This document shows positions 58,680-64,000 of a stretch of 64,000 nt of DNA, in pieces. A model generated the notes under the pieces. That model saw only the letters and a list, made by a program, of their open reading frames with translations. It did no database searches and had not been told where the DNA came from. Where the stretch lies: positions 177,143 to 241,142 of the forward strand of contig RDEW01000020.1 in the NCBI GenBank assembly GCA_011109175.1. The letters are read 5' to 3'. Origin of the DNA: Dicyema japonicum (taxonomy: Eukaryota; Dicyemida; Rhombozoa; Dicyemidae). Made by a program: the position numbers and the translations under genes. Numbering within the stretch: position 1 is the first letter of the stretch; every line of letters starts with the position of its first letter.

Positions 58680-60680
58680 AGTCTTTTTTTGCGCAATCGT
58701 TTGGATGTAAGGTCGAGTGTTACCCGTAGTTCCAATGATGTCATGTAGACTTGAAGAACCTAGAGACAATCCCATCTCAGGTCAGAGCAATGGGAAGTAT
58801 TTTCACTTGGCTTTTTATATGATCTCTAATTCGCGAATATCATATTTAAGAAGTTTTTCGACTTCAACAGCCTTAAGATTAAAAAAAATGGTTCATTCAT
58901 TTTCTTATCATACAAGAAAACGTCACACCCTTTCATACTGAACTTAGGACTCCGTTGGAATAGTCGTATCAACTTGGATCTCAGCATACTGGTTTGTAAT
59001 TATGCTCTGAATAGAATGCGACTTAAATTTTTTTGATTTTTTAAATCCGAATTTCCTGGATGAGTGCATGTGAATGCATTTGACTATTTGATTGTGTCGT
59101 CTTGTATAGTTGAAGTTTAGCATCCTGTTACACCTCGTGGCTATATGATCGACTGTTTTTTAGGTATTGCAATGTGGCCAGTTTAGACCAAGATCCCGGA
59201 AAAAGATATTTCTATCTTGCAAGAGAAAGAACTTTACTTCAGCCATTGGAGAAATATTTCCCTTCGTAATCCATGTAGACGATGATTTTATGTCAAATGT
59301 ATCACTCTCAAGTGATTCAAATAATTTTGAATGGAGAGTTTTGTTTTTGATTTGTGAGTTAGGAGATTAATTTGTGAGTTCGTTAAAGCCTGCACAATGT
59401 CTATAGTTGGGTTTATTTGGTATTTCACCTGCAGAAATTCTGTGATTGTATTCCAGCTTTTTTCAGATTTAAAAGTTACTGATGTCAGCCCTCTTCCAAG
59501 CATACTCCTCGGTAAGCATAGAGAAATTTCTTCGTTGACACATTTCGTGACCAGCTTGTATAAACATACATGTAATCGGCCTAAGGTCCTAGGGTCAATA
59601 GACTTTTTTTTCTTTGGGATTAGACATGTAATCCCCGTATAAAACCATCTTTTCGGGTGACTTTTCCCATTAATGATATCTCTGATCTCCTTAAATAAAT
59701 ATTGAAGAGAATCCAACTTTTTGATAAAAAAAGTTATATACACCATCTACTCCGGGAGCCTTCAAATTAGGAAGGCAGTCAATTAACTTTATAAAATTCA
59801 CCCCTTTTGCATTTTTTGTAATTGTAAGAACACGTAATGTCAACTGCTTTTTTCTTTTCCTCGTCTTTAATAGTGGACAAAGAATTTTGATATTAGTAGA
59901 TTATTTTCAGCCAAAATTTTAATCTTCTTTTGTATTTTTTGCCTCCAATTCGATTTAAATGGTTCCTTCATTGTAATTTGTTGAGATGCACACTTAGTTA
60001 GTTGAAGCTCCTTCGCGTAGCCCTAAAAGGGTTTCGCTTGAGTCATGCTTTACAGTCATCCTCGCTCACATTCGTCTTCCATACAGACAGTTTTCAATTT
60101 CAGTCGCCGTATCGTCCAAATATTTGTGCCAGAGGTCATTCGATTGTTTTCTTATCAAATGTGAAATTTGATTACGTTTTCTCTTTGATGCGCATTCAGT
60201 ATCGAACGTTTTTCCTTATGATGTTCCGACAATTCTTTTATTACGGGGTTATGACAATTGTCTGATGGGAGTAAAATAATCTGGTAGTTTCCAAAGGTTC
60301 CTCCGTATCCAAGTGCATTCTTTGTCTCTTGTAAGCAGCAGATGTCAATTTTGTACCGTGACAGATCTTCAAATAGTTGTTCCCTCTTGGATAGAAATGA
60401 GAAACCTCGAACTTTGTATGTGGCAATGGTGAACAAAGGGTTTGAACCTACGCATGATAAAGACATAATTTTTCTGGGGAAAAACATAAGCATGTCACCA
60501 CTTCAACCAATACCAGTGAAAAAGATGATATGCACACTGCGCAGAGTATATCAAAAATGAAATGTCTTCAATACTTGATCGCATGTTATTCGATGTATAT
60601 TCAATTAAAGATTTATTTAGCATTTCAATTAGATTCTCATTTACATATTGAGAAGGAATCTTTCTTGTACGACGCATCTC
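58680..60680 (-). mobile_element. R4-like non-LTR retrotransposon, degraded
   Basis: Minus-strand blocks in order: N-terminal region RSSIEDISFLIYSAQCAYHL (about 60570-60520); the RT entry LDSLQYLFKEIRDIINGKSHPKRWFYTGITCLIPKKKK...LYKLVTKCVNEEI (59710-59530); the zinc-like VDHIATRCNRMLNFNYTRRHNQIVKCIHMHL segment (about 59155-59060); and a C-terminal SYIQTIAQKKTLE-like end (about 58700). This order is that of R4-type elements with a C-terminal restriction-like nuclease. The middle of the RT is deleted, and an EEP fragment sits inside at 60155-60493. Confidence 0.65.
60155..60450 (-). mobile_element. EEP endonuclease fragment of an RTE-like LINE, nested
   Basis: Minus frame IATYKVRGFSFLSKREQLFEDLSRYKIDICCLQETKNALG, parallel to TFNVRGISK...DLEKYKISIGCLQETK at 29238-29330. 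It lies between the N-terminal and RT blocks of the R4-like element. Confidence 0.65.
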
Positions 60681-60806
60681 ATCGATATCCTTTGAATTAT
60701 TTTCATTAATTTGAATTAAGTGCTATAATATTAAACATTACATTTTAAATACTATTTTTTAATTTTGGGGTTTTTATTATAAGGAAAAAGAATAGTTAAT
60801 TTTATT

Positions 60807-62815
60807 TTAATTATTTAGCTGTTGGGAGATGCATAAGCTATTCCCACGGACAACAGCCAACGAGAGCCTCTCCTTGAGCCATCTCGTCTCACGAAGATCA
60901 CCAGTTTTGTCGGATAGTAGTTTTCCAAGATGATTCAGGAACTTCAGCGTTTTAGGGCCAAAGTTCCCCGAAGTTTCAATCGCGACAGGGGCGAAAATGT
61001 ACCTGTCGCTGATATCCGAATACTTAGCATTTTTCATTTCCTCTGCTTGAGAAGAAGGTCTGCCCGGTGAATTATTTTTTTTGTTGGGGCGAAAGAGCAG
61101 ACACAGGTCACATCCCATACAAGTTTTCGCCCTCGCTCGAAAGGAAAGGAGGTCATGCCGTCAGGGCGTCTTCCGTTGTCAAATAGACCAGTCGGTTCGA
61201 TCCGGCAACGGAATCCAGCCGATTCTAATGCCCTCTTAATGATGCCGTTCATAGCCGAATGTCGAGAAGATCTGCCAATTCCGCTCCGGCATGAGAGGAG
61301 GTGGAGACCCAGTTCGTCCGATAGACAACCACATTTGCACTTCGATTTGGTGCAAACAGGCAATCCGAGGTGTAGACATACAGCTGTACAAAGGGAGTCA
61401 TCATCCAACAATCCACCAACTTCTTGACATGGGTAAACCCCAAGCCAAGATCCATCAATTTGCTTATTGGAAATTTTCAAAAAATGAAACTTCTAGTTTC
61501 TGAAGCATATCTGTTCTACCAATATTCTTCATGTACCTCCTCACACGTCTTCGAACTTCATCGAGGTGGCCAGAAGTTCTCTGACGTGAAAGTTGCAATT
61601 AAATTGTAGCATTTGTCGTTATAGCAAATGTCGTCCTAAAGTAGTTCAAATAGGATCACCAATTTTGAAGATGCTCGGTGAAATTCCGAACTATATTTGC
61701 AATGAAAGATCGACAAGCGATCTGTCCAGAAAGAAGGGGAAAACGTTGCAAACTACAATAGAACAAATTCCGTCATCTTTCTTCCCCAACACAGTTAGTT
61801 TTGCAGAAAAAATGAGTTTGCAACCAAAATCAGAGATAGTCCCAGAAAGCAACAAGTTCTCCCGGATAGAAGTATAGCTGGCTGGTCAACAAATAGAGAG
61901 AAGGTCTTAGATATACTGGCTTAAACCCATAAACTCCCCCACTACTGCTCCTTCGGAATGATCGTAGGGTATCACGAAAATTGGCGGAAGAAAAAGGATC
62001 GGGACAGACGGGAGCACAAATATCGTCTGGCACAGGAGGGTGTTTTGCTTTCAGAAGAGAAACTATCTCAGGGAAGCAACTAATTGGTAAAAATCAGTTC
62101 ACACAAGTTTTTCAGACCCAGAGGAAGGTTGGTCAGGGGATGAGATTAGTGCAGTCCTCAAAGGTATGAATAGCTCTGCAGCTAATTCCTCCTAAGATTC
62201 CATAAAGTTTGTCAGACGTGCTTTTATTCGACTTGAAAATAGGAGGAGTAGGTGTCGTTTCCAGGACAAGTGCGAGTACCAGGAAAGAGAAAAGCATCAG
62301 ACAACCATTGAAAACTGCTTTTTCGATCTGAGGCAAAAAAAGGAAATAATGGATGAGGCGAAATTGCGACGAGAACCCTTGGGGATCCTGACAGGGATAG
62401 TCATCCTGGATCGAGTGTTCGAAATAGCAATTAGAAACTCCTCTGGAGTCATAATTCCGATATCCTCAGAGATTGAGTATTTCACATTACATCCAGGGGA
62501 TGACTCTAACAGAATGCAAACACACGTCTACTTCTAAATTGATCTTGCAACTTTTTTAATAATCCTGGCACAAGAGATGTGGTAAATCGCCTACACGTAT
62601 CACAAGCGACCCAAAACTTTCTACCATTACTATGTTGGCAGATCAGACATGTCTTGTCAGATTTATGTTGAATAACGGTAATTCTAAAATAGACGATTGG
62701 AATAGAATTGATAGAATAGCAAAACAGAATACACAACAACAACGTGGCAAACAGCGTTTTTCTAAATATAACTCTATGCAAACAAACAAAAAGTAAACAA
62801 ATGGTCATACAGCGG
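60807..62815 (-). mobile_element. CCHC/nuclease-type retroelement, N-terminal to C-terminal with internal deletion
   Basis: Minus-strand order: an N-terminal cysteine-rich segment CLICQHSNGRKFWVACDTC (about 62675-62600); FRDTLRSFRRSSSGGVYGFKPVYL (RT entry, about 61990-61925); KLTVLGKKDDGICSIVV (RT, about 61790-61740); then KCKCGCLSDELGLHLLSCRSGIGRSSRHSAMNGIIKRALESAGF, RRPDGMTSFPFERGRKLVWDVTCVCSF and PVAIETSGNFGPKTLKFL...WLKERLSLAVVRGNS (61345-60830). Much of the RT palm is missing, and frames shift several times. It gives the best view of the CCHC and RPDG...WDVTC module. Confidence 0.78.
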
Positions 62816-62995
62816 TCGCCCTGACAGCGTTACTATTCCCTCTCAGGATAACGAGCGAGGTTCGCTGAAATAACTTGCGGCGCTCATGGGGATCTCCTGG
62901 TCGTGTAGAAATCCGATTCCCTAGACGACTCAAAAATTCCAGCGTCGCCGGCGAAGGGAACCAGACGTATAACTACTTGATTTTAAAATAAAACC
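62816..62995 (-). mobile_element. Retroelement C-terminal fragment
   Basis: Minus frame SPATLEFLSRLGNRISTRPGDPHERRKLFQRTSLVILRGNSN, a further copy of the final C-terminal block. Intact over about 50 codons. Confidence 0.65.
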
Positions 62996-63406
62996 TTTTA
63001 AATTAAAGAACAAAAACTTTTATCCCCGGATAGCAGCTCTCATGATTGAGAGTGCATTTCATTTTACGATTTGTGTGGAAATTCGCTCAATCAGGCTACT
63101 GTCCTTCTGGTTGAGATTAACAGAAAAATTTACCACAAAACCACAAAAACCAATAAAATAATTTAAAACCGCAAACTCGATAATAAAATAAACAGACTAA
63201 TTTTGATTTATGATATTTTGGTGCTTACAAAAAGTTCAGAATTTGTCAGAAACAATAAATGAAAAATTAAGAATATTCATATATTTTTAATGTAGATTGG
63301 GATTATCTAGTAATTTTTATTAATTTTTTTTTAAAAAAAATAAAATTATTACTTTTTTTAATTTTAATAAAATAATGATTTCCGGCTGATTGGTTATTAA
63401 AGCTTT
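62996..63406. promoter_or_regulatory. AT-rich upstream region of the UBR-box gene
   Basis: No coding signal. 63130-63400 is extremely A/T-rich and immediately precedes the ATG at 63407. It may include the promoter, but no element can be named. Confidence 0.3.
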
Positions 63407-63740
63407 ATGGTTACAGACGATTTTTTCAAACAAATTGAAAAATTTATTAAAGCAATAAAGTGTACAGAAATCTTAAAAGGAAACTACCCCTCATTTCAAG
63501 AACTTGTACTTTCCAACGTCGTCAACCCCTTCTTTAAGATGATAAAAAGCAAGTACGGAGAACTTGTTCCCCCTAAAAAACCGCCATACTGCAGCAGAAT
63601 GTTTAATCCAGGCGAATTGTTCTTCGTGTGTGTGTAGGAAATTCATTTTCCACCTTTTAGTGACTGTGCAGTTGATGTGGCATGTGTTTGGTGTTATGAC
63701 TGTTTCTTTAACAGCGAGCACGTCAGTCATCATGGGGTTT
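63407..63740 (+). pseudogene. UBR-box protein (UBR1/UBR2-like N-recognin), 5' part, interrupted
   Basis: N-recognins are ubiquitin ligases that bind destabilising N termini through the UBR box. ATG 63407 opens an exon ending PPYCSRMFNPGELFFVC. A 27-nt GT-AG intron (63636-63662) leads to VDCAVDVACVWCYDCFFNSEHVSHHG. The cysteine/histidine spacing is that of the first half of a UBR box (C-x-R-x-F...C-x-x-C...C-x-x-C...H-x-x-H). The second half (C-D-C-G-D) is missing: from about 63740 the frame runs into LINE sequence. Either a LINE insertion broke the gene, or GGTTTG at 63736-63741 is the donor of a large LINE-containing intron that continues beyond the window. A family match is clear; UBR1 versus UBR2 cannot be decided. 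Confidence 0.75.
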
Positions 63741-63744
63741 GTCT

Positions 63745-64000
63745 AAACGGGCAATGGAGTCTATTGACAGTTTCGACCGCAGTATGCTTCGGAAGGCACT
63801 TAATATTCACTACAAAATGAAGATCAAAAACGAACAATTGTATAAGTTGAGCAAAACAGAACCATTATCCATGGAAATCAGAAGATCGAGATGGAGACTG
63901 TTCGGTCACATTCTGAGGATGGACCTGGATGTCCCGGCAAATCACGTAATAGATGAATATTTCATGGAAAAAACAAAATCATTCCGAGGAAGGCCTAGAA
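63745..64000 (+). mobile_element. RTE-type LINE C-terminal part, continues past the window
   Basis: Frame reads SIDSFDRSMLRKALNIHYKMKIKNEQLYKL, then RRSRWRLFGHILRMDLDVPANHVIDEYF and FRGRPR. It parallels 31240-31490 (LDSFYRKQLRSLLGM...RWRLFGHVLRMNPYAPANKAMEDYF). This part of the ORF is intact to the window end. Confidence 0.8.

Noticed and set aside
61593-61877. Plus-strand frame with CSICRYSKC, resembling the second zinc finger of a nuclear receptor
   Set aside because: The opposite strand of the same interval encodes RT motifs (KLTVLGKKDDGICSIVV) collinear with a retroelement that flanks it on both sides, so the finger is a shadow.
1-64000. CRISPR arrays, bacterial operons, riboswitches
   Set aside because: The window is eukaryotic, with spliceosomal introns and LINEs. 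The only evenly spaced short repeats are the 20-bp minisatellite arrays, which lack unique spacers.

Overview
The window looks like genomic DNA of a small, highly derived animal. Every confident gene is an animal-type nuclear gene: MADD/Rab3-GEP, KDM5, GRP170/HYOU1, UPF2, PIGO, delta-tubulin, cysteine-string protein, Hakai, UTP11, COX17, mannose-6-phosphate isomerase and a UBR-box protein. These genes are cut by exceptionally short GT-AG introns, mostly 19-28 nt. Such introns are a known hallmark of dicyemid mesozoans (Dicyema), so a dicyemid is my best guess. That assignment is an inference from intron size plus gene content. Because the introns are so short, each gene looks like a ladder of short open frames that switch reading frame every 50-300 bp. 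I joined exons by hand using splice sites and remembered protein family conservation.

Layout. 1-2.4 kb: retrotransposon debris. 2.5-3.5 kb (-): an Ig-like single-pass membrane protein. 4.47-5.78 kb (-): MPI. 5.9-6.8 kb: LINE ends. 7.1-10.7 kb (+): MADD. 10.7-15.0 kb: decayed LINE and hAT DNA. 15.4-15.9 kb (+): cysteine-string protein (DNAJC5). 16.1-21.0 kb (-): KDM5. 21.6-24.7 kb (-): HYOU1. 24.8-27.7 kb: two tail-to-tail LINE copies and repeats. 27.8-28.25 kb (+): a second small Ig-like membrane protein. 28.3-33.3 kb: LINEs and tandem repeats. 33.5-37.3 kb (-): UPF2. 37.6-41.6 kb: LINE ends, a DDE transposon remnant flanked by inverted 20-bp repeat arrays, and a tRNA-derived SINE. 42.2-44.4 kb (-): PIGO. 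44.6-47.4 kb: repeats and RT remnants. 47.5 kb (+): COX17. 47.9 kb: second SINE copy. 48.8-50.4 kb (-): delta-tubulin with one unusually long intron. 51.0-51.5 kb (+): Hakai/CBLL1-like RING protein. 51.7-55.8 kb: LINE and integrase remnants. 56.2-57.0 kb (+): UTP11. 57.7-63.0 kb: several LINE copies. 63.4 kb (+): start of a UBR-box (N-recognin) gene, which runs into a LINE at about 63.75 kb.

The host genes are unrelated housekeeping and signalling genes, not an operon. Two links are worth noting: MPI feeds mannose into GPI and N-glycan synthesis, where PIGO acts, and UPF2 is a core nonsense-mediated decay factor in a genome whose introns are barely long enough to splice. Roughly half the window is mobile-element debris from at least four retroelement types: an AGIT-ending LINE with a shared 3' tail, an EEP+RT LINE of RTE type, an R4-like element, and an element with a C-terminal CCHC plus nuclease-like module. 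A hAT-like element, a DDE transposon, an integrase remnant and a tRNA-derived SINE are also present. Several host genes show single-base frame breaks that splicing does not explain. These are either assembly errors or real lesions.
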